Origin: Chryseobacterium indologenes
GTDB taxonomy: Bacteria; Bacteroidota; Bacteroidia; Flavobacteriales; Weeksellaceae
Assembly (NCBI GenBank): GCA_002439165.1
Contig: DJTE01000002.1
Coordinates: 263,133 to 327,132, forward strand
Direction of reading: 5' to 3'
DNA: 64,000 nucleotides
Below are positions 1 through 8,804 of this stretch, piece after piece (position 1 is the first letter of the stretch; each line of letters begins with the position of its first letter). Under the pieces are notes generated by a model. That model saw only the letters and a program-made list of their open reading frames with translations. It did no database searches and was not told the origin of the DNA. A program made the translations under genes and the position numbers.

Positions 1-1
1 C

Positions 2-91
2 AGATATGACAGAATTATGTGGTATTACGGCAAAATAACACCTTACTTATGGCAGGCCTGTCCCGGAAATTCACTACATTTGAGAAGCTGA
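2..91 (+). CDS. Possible 3' end of a gene cut by the window edge
   Basis: One frame is open from the left edge to a TGA at 89-91 and would give a tail rich in aromatic residues. Its stop lies 7 bases before the next ATG, the spacing expected of an upstream operon partner. The stretch is too short to recognise a family, and another frame is open for 11 codons, so this is only a candidate partial gene. Confidence 0.2.
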   Translation, partial: RYDRIMWYYGKITPYLWQACPGNSLHLRS

Positions 92-98
92 TCATCTT

Positions 99-350
99 AT
101 GAAAAAAATACTTATCACATTATTCATCTCCATATCGGTAGCCGCTTTTGTTCTTTTTCTAAAAAAGGATCCGGCAGAAAATAATGGCCCGGGTATACTT
201 TTGTTACCCTGTATGGTGATGTTATCCATTCCTGTGATGAAATTTCTGTTTCCCGTCACCAAAGAATTAAAGATCGGAACCGCAGACTTTTATCCCAATA
301 TTTTGCATAAAACTGTTGATTTTTTTAAAAAGGAAAGAAGAAACAGATAA
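99..350 (+). CDS. Small two-helix membrane protein, unknown
   Basis: The 83-residue product has two hydrophobic segments, about residues 4-21 and 31-51, followed by a lysine/arginine-rich tail ending in KKERRNR. By the positive-inside rule the tail should be cytoplasmic. I recognise no family. The ATG is followed by a lysine-rich start (MKKILIT) usual for membrane proteins here. The 127 bases after the stop hold no other gene, only the promoter of the next one. The function is unknown; it could be a small subunit of whatever ends at base 91. Confidence 0.6.
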   Translation: MKKILITLFISISVAAFVLFLKKDPAENNGPGILLLPCMVMLSIPVMKFLFPVTKELKIGTADFYPNILHKTVDFFKKERRNR

Positions 351-431
351 TGTTTTTATCCTTTCAGGAATTTTTTTAATGGTATTAAGCGAAACTGGTT
401 CAAAACTTCATTTTTAGCCAATACCATCCGG

Positions 432-461
432 TTGGGAAGTTCTGTTTTTTTCATAACTTTA
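432..461 (+). promoter_or_regulatory. Bacteroidota-type promoter of the GAF-protein gene
   Basis: TTG (432-434), a 19-base spacer and TAACTTTA (454-461) match the TTG-N17-23-TAnnTTTG consensus apart from the last base. Transcription would start near 466-469, about 10 bases before the TTG start codon at 478. Confidence 0.55.
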
Positions 462-477
462 CTCTAAATTTCAGCTT

Positions 478-2790
478 TTGGCCAATCTTTACAAAAAAGA
501 CTCACCCTTTCAGGTTTACATTTCATTCAAAAAATATTTGGATGTGCTGGAACATATCCGGTACAACGATCGCCTGGAATACCGGGTCAATTACGCTGAA
601 TCTCTGATCGACAGTACCAAAAATTTTCAGGAACTGAGAGACGGATTCCAGGACGTTTCCCTTCTGGACAAACATGAAGACCTCATCAGGATGCTTCTTG
701 CAGACCTCTTCCCTACCGGGCTTACCCATAACGAAATTAAGGCGGCCAGTATTCCGCTTTCCAATATTACATTCAATTACACCGAAAGATTTAAAAGCAT
801 CCTTAAAGATGCAGGTAAGGATTTTGAAATAGAGCTCAGAAATATTGATGACAACGAGTTTTATGTATTCTGCTGCTGCCTGATCCTTCAGACCTATTTC
901 AACAGAGACATCAAAAGTTCAATCCCGTTTTACTATGACATCCCTAATAAACAGGGAATCATGAAACATTATAAAATTACGGTCAATTCAGATTTTACGG
1001 AAATATATCCCACAGAAAAGGCAAAAATTCCTGAAGATGATGTTCTTGATATGCTGCTGGAAAATCTCGATGATTTTAAACTCTGGAAAAGATATTTCCC
1101 TTCACAGTCGTGGATTTTGAAAGGATTTGCCATTATCTCGCTGGTAGACTGTACTTCGGAAGTGGCATTATCCGATCTCAAATCAAGCATGATAGAAATC
1201 GATCCCGAAGATCTGAACCCGGACGAAAACCTCACGGAAATTTTCAAATCATACTTTGATGTGGCAGACCTTAGCTTCGGTCTGATGCTTTTCGACCAGA
1301 AAGGCCGGAAACTGGAAAAACTACCGATCTACGAAAGCCTTTTCAGCAACCATATTCTTGATTTCTGGATCAATGCCTTTGATGAAGAAACACGCATCAG
1401 CACCTTCAACAATTTAAGCCATAATTCAAAACCGATTGTCGTCTCCAATGTCAACAATCTGGATGAAAATATAAAATCACTTCCTTCCTTCAGTATTTTA
1501 AAGGATAACAATATCAACAGCTTTATGGTGATCCCCATCATGAAAGACAATGAACTGCTGGCTATCATGGAATTTACGTCCCATCATGCCAACAGCTTCA
1601 ATGGTCTGAAGCTGAAAAAAATGGAATTTTTTACCGATATGATCCTCTTCTCCCTCACCCGGTTCAGTTTTGAAAAAAATTACCAGATAGAAGCCATTAT
1701 TCAGCGTGAATATACTTCCATCCACAACAGTGTGGTGTGGAAATTCCGGAACGAAGCGGAAAAGTATTTCAATGCTTATCTGGCAAAAAAGATGTACACC
1801 CTGAAGCAGATCTCTTTTAAAAATCTCACTCCGCTGTTTGGGTTTTCAGATATCCGTTCTTCTTCAGACAAACGTTTTAACCTGATGCTGGAAGACCTCA
1901 ACCAGCAGATTGAGGCCCTTCATGATATTTTCACCCTGATCAACTCCGATTCGGAGAAATACCTGCTGGCACTGGACGTTTTTGAAAATGAGCTGAACAA
2001 TGAGATCAAAGCCGATACGGAACAGCGGTTCCAAAGGATTCTGAGAGAAGAAATTCATCCTTATCTGCAGGGAAAACTGGAAGTAAAAGTCACCGGAGAA
2101 GCAAAGGCTAAAATCAAAGATTATTTCTCAATGGTATTTCCCCAGACCGATCTCTTTTACGCCAACAGAAAAAGTCTGGACGATTCCATCACCCTTCTCA
2201 ACAGGAAACTGGCAGATATGCTGGATGAAAGCCAGATTAAAGCGCAGCAGATCTTTCCTCATTACTATGAAAGATTCAAGTCGGATGGTGTAGAACATAA
2301 CCTTTACATCGGGCAAACGATTGCTCCGGATCTTCATTATTCCTCCAAAGTCGTTCACAAATTAAGATACTGGCAGCTGAAAACCATCTGCAATATGGAA
2401 CGCGAATTCCAGACCTTCAAAAAGGATCTTCCGATCCGGCTGGATATTGCTTCCCTTATCTTTGTATACAACGAAAAAATAGACATCCGTTTCAGAATGG
2501 ATGAAAAACGCTTTGATGTAGACGGTGCCTACAATTCCTATTATGAAATTGTTAAAAAACGTCTCGACAAATCCCATATAAAAGACTCCACAGAAAGGAT
2601 CACCTGTCCAGGAAAGATTACCATCGTCTATTTCGGTATGGAAAACCAGAAAGAATACCTGGAATACATTACCAAACTTCAGAAAAAAGGAATTCTGCAG
2701 CATGACGTGGAATTCCTGAAAGTAGAGGATCTCCAGGGAATCACAGGACTGCTGGCCCTGAGGGTTTCACTGGCGGTTGATGAATCATAA
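478..2790 (+). CDS. GAF domain-containing protein, TTG start
   Basis: This 770-residue soluble protein has no signal peptide or membrane helix. Residues about 255-395 read as a GAF-type fold, with strands around FGLMLF, a PIVVSNV core and the closing SFMVIPIMKDNELLAIMEF. The flanking parts are mostly helical and unfamiliar. GAF domains bind small ligands or mediate dimerisation; there is no histidine kinase, cyclase or GGDEF output domain, so the output is unknown. The first codon is TTG: the frame is closed by TAA at 454-456, no ATG lies in between, and the promoter ends at 461. The gene converges on the HD-PycTM gene with a 29-base gap. A large cytoplasmic GAF protein of this size is, from memory, widespread in Chryseobacterium. 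Confidence 0.75.
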   Translation: MANLYKKDSPFQVYISFKKYLDVLEHIRYNDRLEYRVNYAESLIDSTKNFQELRDGFQDVSLLDKHEDLIRMLLADLFPTGLTHNEIKAASIPLSNITFNYTERFKSILKDAGKDFEIELRNIDDNEFYVFCCCLILQTYFNRDIKSSIPFYYDIPNKQGIMKHYKITVNSDFTEIYPTEKAKIPEDDVLDMLLENLDDFKLWKRYFPSQSWILKGFAIISLVDCTSEVALSDLKSSMIEIDPEDLNPDENLTEIFKSYFDVADLSFGLMLFDQKGRKLEKLPIYESLFSNHILDFWINAFDEETRISTFNNLSHNSKPIVVSNVNNLDENIKSLPSFSILKDNNINSFMVIPIMKDNELLAIMEFTSHHANSFNGLKLKKMEFFTDMILFSLTRFSFEKNYQIEAIIQREYTSIHNSVVWKFRNEAEKYFNAYLAKKMYTLKQISFKNLTPLFGFSDIRSSSDKRFNLMLEDLNQQIEALHDIFTLINSDSEKYLLALDVFENELNNEIKADTEQRFQRILREEIHPYLQGKLEVKVTGEAKAKIKDYFSMVFPQTDLFYANRKSLDDSITLLNRKLADMLDESQIKAQQIFPHYYERFKSDGVEHNLYIGQTIAPDLHYSSKVVHKLRYWQLKTICNMEREFQTFKKDLPIRLDIASLIFVYNEKIDIRFRMDEKRFDVDGAYNSYYEIVKKRLDKSHIKDSTERITCPGKITIVYFGMENQKEYLEYITKLQKKGILQHDVEFLKVEDLQGITGLLALRVSLAVDES

Positions 2791-2819
2791 CCTTTTGCAA
2801 TTCCTCCCTCAGCCTTCAG

Positions 2820-3986
2820 TTAAAGCGAAAGAAACGCATATCCGAAAGAAAGCACAGAAATAATAATTCCGGCCATAAAGATCTTATAGGTAATGGATAG
2901 AAGCTTATATTTCCTGTCCAGCACTTTTCCCAGGAAGTAAAGGTCTTTCACCATAGAATCATAGATATAGTCCCGGTCTTTGATCAGATCCCTCATCGCA
3001 TCATGATAATCATTGAAAAGCATTTGATGGAAGTTCCCGAAAAACAGCAGATTCACTTTGCGGTCTGCAATATCCTGAGCCGTGAATACCGTTTTTGTAA
3101 CATTCGGCTTTGTGGATAAAATCGCAAATATAATCGTCAGCACACTGGATAGCAGAAGAATAAAACTCGGGATAATCAGGTGTGAATTTTTCGGTGTATC
3201 CAGCTTAGGAACCAGTACGGAAAGACATACGGAAATAATGATCGCATTTACGGAAAGAAGGATATTCGCTTTGCTGTCGGCAATATCACTCAGCCGGGTA
3301 TGGTTATTCAGAGTTACCCTGAACAGCGTATCCACACTGCGGTCAGATTTAGGTTCCTTTTCTTTTTTATTCTCGGAATTATCTTTTTTATCCTCTTCTT
3401 TTTCCAGCTTTTTCTCTATTTTTTTAATATTCTTTTTCTTTAAAGGTTCCCAGTTTTCCTTTGCATACTCCGTGTAGTAGTGATGCCTATTTTTCAGCAT
3501 ATCAAGGTTTCCCGCATTCCATTCTTCATTGGAAAAACATCTTACATTCGTCAGCTCCCATTCTTTTCTCAGGCAGTCGGAAATATCACTGTAATCATGG
3601 CTTGCAAAATGACTGCAGTCTGCATCTTTTACTATCTTTTCCAGGAGATTCTGCGGCTCATAAGTGATTTTTGTTGCCAGAATCAATTGGGAAACATCGC
3701 GGATATAGTCTTCAGGGTAATTTTCCTTCTGTAAAAAATCTTTCAGAATCTCAACACCTCTTTCTTCATGGTTCTGGGCACACTCTATATAGCCGGTATC
3801 ATGAAACCAGAGAGCAAGCAGCACTTTTTCCTGGTCTTCTTCCGAAACCGGGGTATTCTTCATAATCTCTTCAGCCTTGTTGACCGTATAGGTGGTATGG
3901 ATAAAATTATGGTAAAAGTAAACAGAAGATAACTTATCTTTGAATAAGATTTCAACATAATCTTTGGCTTTGTGTAAAATACTCAT
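2820..3986 (-). CDS. HD phosphohydrolase fused to a Pycsar effector (PycTM/DUF5706) membrane domain
   Basis: Residues 1-180 form an HD domain: an H-rich segment at 26-30, the HD pair H62-D63 in WFHDTGY, H73, and D121/D123 in KDADCSH, so the metal ligands appear intact. A charged, lysine-rich linker follows at about 183-218. Residues 220-388 match the PycTM/DUF5706 family: ADSKANILLSVNA at 236-248, membrane segments near 241-261, 267-291 and 367-386, and a FFGNFH...YDSMVKDLY...LDRKYKLL region. In Pycsar phage defence such effectors bind a cyclic pyrimidine nucleotide made by a PycC cyclase and disrupt the membrane. No cyclase is present here, so this may be an orphan or a housekeeping relative. 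HD domains often cleave phosphate esters, which suggests, as inference only, turnover of a nucleotide signal. Confidence 0.82.
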   Translation of the reverse strand: MSILHKAKDYVEILFKDKLSSVYFYHNFIHTTYTVNKAEEIMKNTPVSEEDQEKVLLALWFHDTGYIECAQNHEERGVEILKDFLQKENYPEDYIRDVSQLILATKITYEPQNLLEKIVKDADCSHFASHDYSDISDCLRKEWELTNVRCFSNEEWNAGNLDMLKNRHHYYTEYAKENWEPLKKKNIKKIEKKLEKEEDKKDNSENKKEKEPKSDRSVDTLFRVTLNNHTRLSDIADSKANILLSVNAIIISVCLSVLVPKLDTPKNSHLIIPSFILLLSSVLTIIFAILSTKPNVTKTVFTAQDIADRKVNLLFFGNFHQMLFNDYHDAMRDLIKDRDYIYDSMVKDLYFLGKVLDRKYKLLSITYKIFMAGIIISVLSFGYAFLSL

Positions 3987-4012
3987 CCCTGAATTTTTGT
4001 TAATGTAAATTT

Positions 4013-7000
4013 ATGAATTTATCCTTTAAAACTCATCTAAAAAATACTTCTATTGCCTTTAGAGCAGTATTGTCGGCCGGAGTTCTTTATTCCTGCGCAA
4101 CATATAACGTAAAAAAGGGTAAAAACTTATTTGAAGTAAAAAATTCTGATATAAAATCTGAAAATGACTTTAAAGTTTTCCTGATTGGTGATGCCGGAAA
4201 TGCAGATGAAATTCAGGCGCAGCAGACACTCGGTCTCCTTAAAAACAAACTGGATTCTGCAGACAGCAATTCGATGCTGATCTTTTTGGGAGATAACATC
4301 TACCCCAACGGAATGCCGAAAGAGTCCGACAAAGACTATGCACTGGCCAAACAGAAGCTGGAAGATCAGCTGGCCATTACCGGAAATTTTAAAGGAAAAA
4401 CCCTCGTCATTCCCGGAAACCACGATTGGTATAACGGAATGGACGGCCTAAAGGCCCAGGAAGATTTCGTGAAAAACTATTTTAACGACAAAAAAGCTTT
4501 CCTGCCTAAAAACTCCTGCCCTATTGATGATGTGAATCTGTCCAAAGACATCAAGCTGATCGTTGTCGATACGGAATGGGCATTGGCCAACTGGGATAAT
4601 TACCCGGGGGTAAATAAAAACTGTACCATCAAAACCCGTGAAGACTTTTTCACGGAGTTTAAGGATCTGGTTACCAAAAATCAGGATAAAAGGATCATCG
4701 TTGCCCTGCATCACCCCATCATCAGCAGTGGTACCCACGCCGGATTCAATTCGGCAAAATCCCATCTTTTCCCGCTGAAAAGCAAAATTCCTGTTCCCGG
4801 TGTCGCAAGTCTTATCAATATTCTGAGAAGTTCTTCCGGTGCCAGTCCCGAAGATATCAATAACCGGCATTATGCTGACCTGGCCAACCGTCTGAAAAGT
4901 ATTGTTCAGGATAAAGAGAATATTATTTTTGTTTCCGGGCATGATCATAACCTTCAGTATCATGAAGACAGGAATATCCGGCAGATCATCAGTGGGGCCG
5001 GCTCCAAAACAGATCCGGCCACAATTGCCCTGCAGACCGATTTTTCTTACGGAGGCAGCGGCTTTGCAGTCCTGAATTTCAGAAAAGACCAAAGCACCGA
5101 TGTTGAATATTTTTCCACCAAAGATAACAGCCTTAAAAAGCTTACCCATATTTCCGTAATCTCGAAACCCGATGTATTCATCAATAACTATCCCCGCACT
5201 TTTCCCGCTACGGCTACCTCAACGGTTTATCCCGTGGAACTGACCCAAAAAGGAAGTGTTTACCGATGGCTGTGGGGAGAGCATTACAGAAAATATTACG
5301 GAATTCCTGTTGAAGCACCTACTGCTGATCTCGCCACTCTGAACGGAGGCTTTACCCCTTTCCGGGAAGGCGGAGGAAACCAGTCGAACAGCCTGAGACT
5401 GAAGGCAGCAGACGGCCAGGAATTTGTAATGCGGGGCGTGAAGAAAAGTGCAGTCCGTTTTCTGAATAATATGGCTTTCAAAAAAAGCACTTTCGGAAAT
5501 GAACTGAATAACACATTCCCGGAAAAGTTCCTGCTGGATTTTTATACGACCAACCATCCGTTCACCCCCTTTTCAGTAGGGAATATGGCAGATAAAGTGG
5601 GGATTTTCCACAGCAATCCGAAATTATATTATATCCCCAAACAGTATACTCTGGGAGAGTACAATAAAAATTACGGGGATGAAATGTACATGATTGAAGA
5701 ACGCTTTTCTTCTGATCCTAAAACCCTGGCCTCACTGGACAATGCCAGAGACATTGTTTCCACAGATGATGTTCTGAAAAACTTCACCAAAAATTACAAA
5801 TACTCCGTAGATCGTGAATCTTACATCCGGGCCAGAATATTTGACATGTTTATCGGTGACTGGGACAGACATTCCGACCAATGGAAATGGGCAGAATACC
5901 AGGATGGCGATAAAGTAGTCTATAAACCGGTCCCGAAAGACAGAGATCAGGCATTCAGCAAATATGACGGGGCAGCATTCAGGATCATAATGAATGTTCC
6001 GGCCATCCGGCATATGAAAACTTTCAAAGATGATATTAAAAATGTAAAATGGATGAATATGGAACCTTATCCGCTGGATCTGATTTTCCTGAAAGGTTCT
6101 ACCCGGGAGGAATGGGCAGCCCAGGCCAGATACATCCAGGATCATCTTACGGACGCTGATATTGATGAAGCTTTTAACAATCTCCCGAAAGAGGTAAAAG
6201 ACGAAACCATTGCCGATATTCAGAGCAAGCTGAAAATACGGAAAACAAAACTGCAAAATTATGCGGCTCAGTATTATGATGTGCTTCAGAAAAAAGTACC
6301 GCTGGCCGGAACTGTGAATCCTGATAAATTCGTAGTCACAAAAACCGGTAATTCCGTTAATGTAAAACAGTATAAATTAGATAAAAACAAAGAAAATCCT
6401 GAACTGGTTTTCGAAAAAAACTATGATGATTCCAAGACAAAGGAACTCTGGATTTATGGGCTGGAAGATGATGATATTTATGAAGTTTCAGGAGAGGGAA
6501 AACCTAAAATGACGATCAGGCTGATAGGTGGCTACAACCATGATGTGTACAATGTTTCCAACGGAAGCAGGGTAAAAATTTATGATTTCAAATCTCAGAA
6601 AAATACCTATAATGCAGCATCTGCAACAAAAAATATTTCTGATGACTATGACGTCAATACCTACAATTACAAGCATCCGAAATTCAATTATTTTGCAGGA
6701 TATCCGAATGCTGACTACAACCCTGACGATGGAGTGATTATCGGCTTCCTGGCCAATTATACCGTTAACAATTTCATCCGCGATCCGTATACCCAGAAAC
6801 ACAGCCTTAAAGCTAATTTCTATACGGCAACGGCCGGATTTAACCTGGTGTATAAAGGAATCTTTAAAAAAGCCATTTCCGGATGGGATTTCAATATTGA
6901 TGCAGGCTATACGACCCCGAGATTTTCCCGGAACTTTTTTGGCCTTTCCAATGAGAGTCCTTACGATAAAGAAAATACGGAAAGAGAATACAACAGGGCC

Positions 7001-7729
7001 AGAATTTCCAGATTCAATTTTGCCCCTTCCATCTCCAGAAAGAGCTGGCTGAATCTTCAGCATCAGTTCCAGCTTACGTTTGAGGACAATAAAGTACAGC
7101 GGAAAGGTAACCGTTTTGTAGACCAGTCACCGGATGTACGCACTGAAGTCTTCAAAAGTCAGGAATTCTTAGGAGCGAATTATACGTTCAGCTACAAAAA
7201 TATGGATAATAATGCGTTCCCGACTTTAGGACTGGAATTCCTTGTCAATGCAGACTGGAAAGCCAATACCTCTAACTTTGAAAAGAATTTCGTCACTTTA
7301 AACGGAACTTTGACTATTGACCACAGGATTGATAAAAAAGGAAATTTCGTTTTTGCCAATTCCAGTAATGTGATGTGGATCAACAATAATAATTTTGAAT
7401 TCTACCAGGCTGCAAGCATCGGAGGCAATAACGGAATGCGGGCTTTCAGAAACGACAGGTTCTCAGGAAGATCTTATTTCACAAACAATTCCGAGGTTCG
7501 CTGGGATTTCGGAAGGGTAAGAAACAATATTGTTCCTGCCAATATGGGCGTACTGATCGGATATGATATAGGCCGCGTATGGAACGACAACGAAAATTCC
7601 ACCAAATGGCATCAATCCGTAGGTGCAGGTTTCTGGATGAGCGTTGTAGAGATGCTTTCCGCGAGGCTGAATTATTTTTACGGTTCAGACGGCGGAAGAG
7701 TTTCAGCCGGAGTCGGGATGACTTTCTAA
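4013..7729 (+). CDS. Lipoprotein: metallophosphoesterase fused to an outer-membrane beta-barrel
   Basis: The 1238-residue product starts with a lipoprotein signal (LYSC, cysteine 28). A calcineurin-like phosphoesterase follows: LIGDAGN, FLGDNIYPNG, IPGNHDWYNG, ALHHPI and SGHDHN supply the usual Asp, Asn and His metal ligands. A long middle region (about 400-900) is unfamiliar apart from a kinase-like DWDRHSDQWKW stretch. The last 350 or so residues alternate as in outer-membrane strands and end in GVGMTF with a terminal phenylalanine, as in BamA/surface-antigen barrels. The catalytic part therefore probably sits at the outer membrane, acting on an unknown phosphoester. Its ATG overlaps the palindrome TAAATTTA (4006-4013) shared with the divergent HD gene. 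A strong terminator follows. Confidence 0.82.
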   Translation: MNLSFKTHLKNTSIAFRAVLSAGVLYSCATYNVKKGKNLFEVKNSDIKSENDFKVFLIGDAGNADEIQAQQTLGLLKNKLDSADSNSMLIFLGDNIYPNGMPKESDKDYALAKQKLEDQLAITGNFKGKTLVIPGNHDWYNGMDGLKAQEDFVKNYFNDKKAFLPKNSCPIDDVNLSKDIKLIVVDTEWALANWDNYPGVNKNCTIKTREDFFTEFKDLVTKNQDKRIIVALHHPIISSGTHAGFNSAKSHLFPLKSKIPVPGVASLINILRSSSGASPEDINNRHYADLANRLKSIVQDKENIIFVSGHDHNLQYHEDRNIRQIISGAGSKTDPATIALQTDFSYGGSGFAVLNFRKDQSTDVEYFSTKDNSLKKLTHISVISKPDVFINNYPRTFPATATSTVYPVELTQKGSVYRWLWGEHYRKYYGIPVEAPTADLATLNGGFTPFREGGGNQSNSLRLKAADGQEFVMRGVKKSAVRFLNNMAFKKSTFGNELNNTFPEKFLLDFYTTNHPFTPFSVGNMADKVGIFHSNPKLYYIPKQYTLGEYNKNYGDEMYMIEERFSSDPKTLASLDNARDIVSTDDVLKNFTKNYKYSVDRESYIRARIFDMFIGDWDRHSDQWKWAEYQDGDKVVYKPVPKDRDQAFSKYDGAAFRIIMNVPAIRHMKTFKDDIKNVKWMNMEPYPLDLIFLKGSTREEWAAQARYIQDHLTDADIDEAFNNLPKEVKDETIADIQSKLKIRKTKLQNYAAQYYDVLQKKVPLAGTVNPDKFVVTKTGNSVNVKQYKLDKNKENPELVFEKNYDDSKTKELWIYGLEDDDIYEVSGEGKPKMTIRLIGGYNHDVYNVSNGSRVKIYDFKSQKNTYNAASATKNISDDYDVNTYNYKHPKFNYFAGYPNADYNPDDGVIIGFLANYTVNNFIRDPYTQKHSLKANFYTATAGFNLVYKGIFKKAISGWDFNIDAGYTTPRFSRNFFGLSNESPYDKENTEREYNRARISRFNFAPSISRKSWLNLQHQFQLTFEDNKVQRKGNRFVDQSPDVRTEVFKSQEFLGANYTFSYKNMDNNAFPTLGLEFLVNADWKANTSNFEKNFVTLNGTLTIDHRIDKKGNFVFANSSNVMWINNNNFEFYQAASIGGNNGMRAFRNDRFSGRSYFTNNSEVRWDFGRVRNNIVPANMGVLIGYDIGRVWNDNENSTKWHQSVGAGFWMSVVEMLSARLNYFYGSDGGRVSAGVGMTF

Positions 7730-7772
7730 AAATCTGCTTCCGGACTCCCTGATCCCCTGAAATAAAATATAA

Positions 7773-7801
7773 AAAAGGCTGCAATTCCGTTGCAGCCTTT
7801 T
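7773..7801 (+). terminator. Intrinsic terminator
   Basis: A perfect 12-bp stem (7773-7784 with 7790-7801) surrounds a 5-base loop and ends in a T run. It closes the phosphoesterase-barrel gene. Confidence 0.9.
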
Positions 7802-8070
7802 CTGTTTTTATGACCTGTAACTCCTGAATTTTAAACTACAAAAAACATTTTCTTGTAAAAAATGTAAATAAAGAAAATTTAATATCCGACCATTCTGATT
7901 AGCAGATCATTACAGATAAAACAAATACGGTTTTAAAATAAGAAACATATATACTTCAATACAGCCGGTAAATAGCCATAGATTAATATGCTTATTTATT
8001 TCCAAAAAATTCATTTTTTTCAAAAGAATCTATATTTGCATTAAAATTATTTAATAAAAAAAACAGTTCG
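7802..8070 (+). promoter_or_regulatory. AT-rich leader region with -7 box for the secreted C1q-like gene
   Basis: The 7730-8070 gap holds the terminator above and then AT-rich DNA with no reading frame. TATATTTG at 8031-8038 is a perfect -7 box 32 bases before the ATG at 8071. No TTG lies at the usual distance upstream, so only half the promoter is convincing. Confidence 0.5.
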
Positions 8071-8790
8071 ATGAAAAAAAAGCTATTTTACATGGCCTTA
8101 TTTGCTATGTCATTAAGCGTAAACGCTCAGATTGGTATTCATACTCCTACTCCCCAGAACACACTTCACGTGAACGGCAGCCTCCAGGTTGTAAAAGACA
8201 TTAATATCGGAGGGGATGCGGGAACAAAAGGAAATTCAGGAAACAGAGGTGAATTTTTGATGTCAAACGGATCAGGAACCCCTCCTGTATGGCGGAATAT
8301 CGAGTCTGAGAATTTTTTAAAAGTTGTTTTTGTGGGCAATAAAACAGATATCAGCCCGGCATCCGGAAGCTATACCGGAACAGGAAGCAGCCCCGTGAGT
8401 ACCCACGGAAGCAATGTAAAGACCTATGTGTATAACGTAAGCAATAAAATTGACAATGCTTACCTCACCTACAATTCTACCAATGGATTGTTCACAGTTG
8501 TGAAGCCAGGGTTTTATAATATCGTTCCATACGTTACTTATGATCTCAGCTTAAACGGGAACGGTTATACGGCAGGAACAGCAAAGTCTTCGGTTCAGAA
8601 AATAAATCCGGCAACAGAAACACTGGCTTCAAGTTCTACCGGCCACGGTGAACGTACCCTTGCAGTCAACCATAACCTTTCTTCGATTACCTATTTCAAT
8701 ACCGGAGAAACCTTTAGGGTACAGTGTGTCTATACGCAGAATTTCAGGTTATCATCCGGTAATATCCATATTTCCTATTTAACTCCGTAA
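8071..8790 (+). CDS. Secreted C1q/TNF-like protein
   Basis: The 239-residue protein has a clean signal peptide (MKKKLFYMALFAMSLSVNAQ). It continues IGIHTPTPQNTLHVNGSL, the repeated opening of flavobacterial surface proteins that resemble adhesin stalks, and a short glycine-rich stretch near residues 50-60. From about residue 110 the sequence looks like a C1q/TNF-type jelly-roll: repeated short strands, a GLFTVVKPGFYNIVPYVTY core and the closing GNIHISYL. Such domains usually trimerise. No catalytic residues are visible, and I see no type IX sorting tail. The role is probably structural or adhesive at the surface; this is inference from fold resemblance only. Confidence 0.6.
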   Translation: MKKKLFYMALFAMSLSVNAQIGIHTPTPQNTLHVNGSLQVVKDINIGGDAGTKGNSGNRGEFLMSNGSGTPPVWRNIESENFLKVVFVGNKTDISPASGSYTGTGSSPVSTHGSNVKTYVYNVSNKIDNAYLTYNSTNGLFTVVKPGFYNIVPYVTYDLSLNGNGYTAGTAKSSVQKINPATETLASSSTGHGERTLAVNHNLSSITYFNTGETFRVQCVYTQNFRLSSGNIHISYLTP

Positions 8791-8804
8791 AAGTCTGTTA
8801 TCAT

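Noticed and set aside
3082..3477. Plus-strand frame with many phenylalanines inside the HD-PycTM gene
   Set aside because: It is the antisense of the lysine-rich linker and membrane helices; no start signal or family.
2820..3986. Complete Pycsar defence operon
   Set aside because: No uridylate or cytidylate cyclase gene is next to the effector-like gene or elsewhere in the window.
4448..5149. 233-codon minus-strand frame inside the phosphoesterase-barrel gene
   Set aside because: It overlaps a clear gene on the other strand and has no family motifs; other long antisense frames (for example 6488-7063) are rejected for the same reason.
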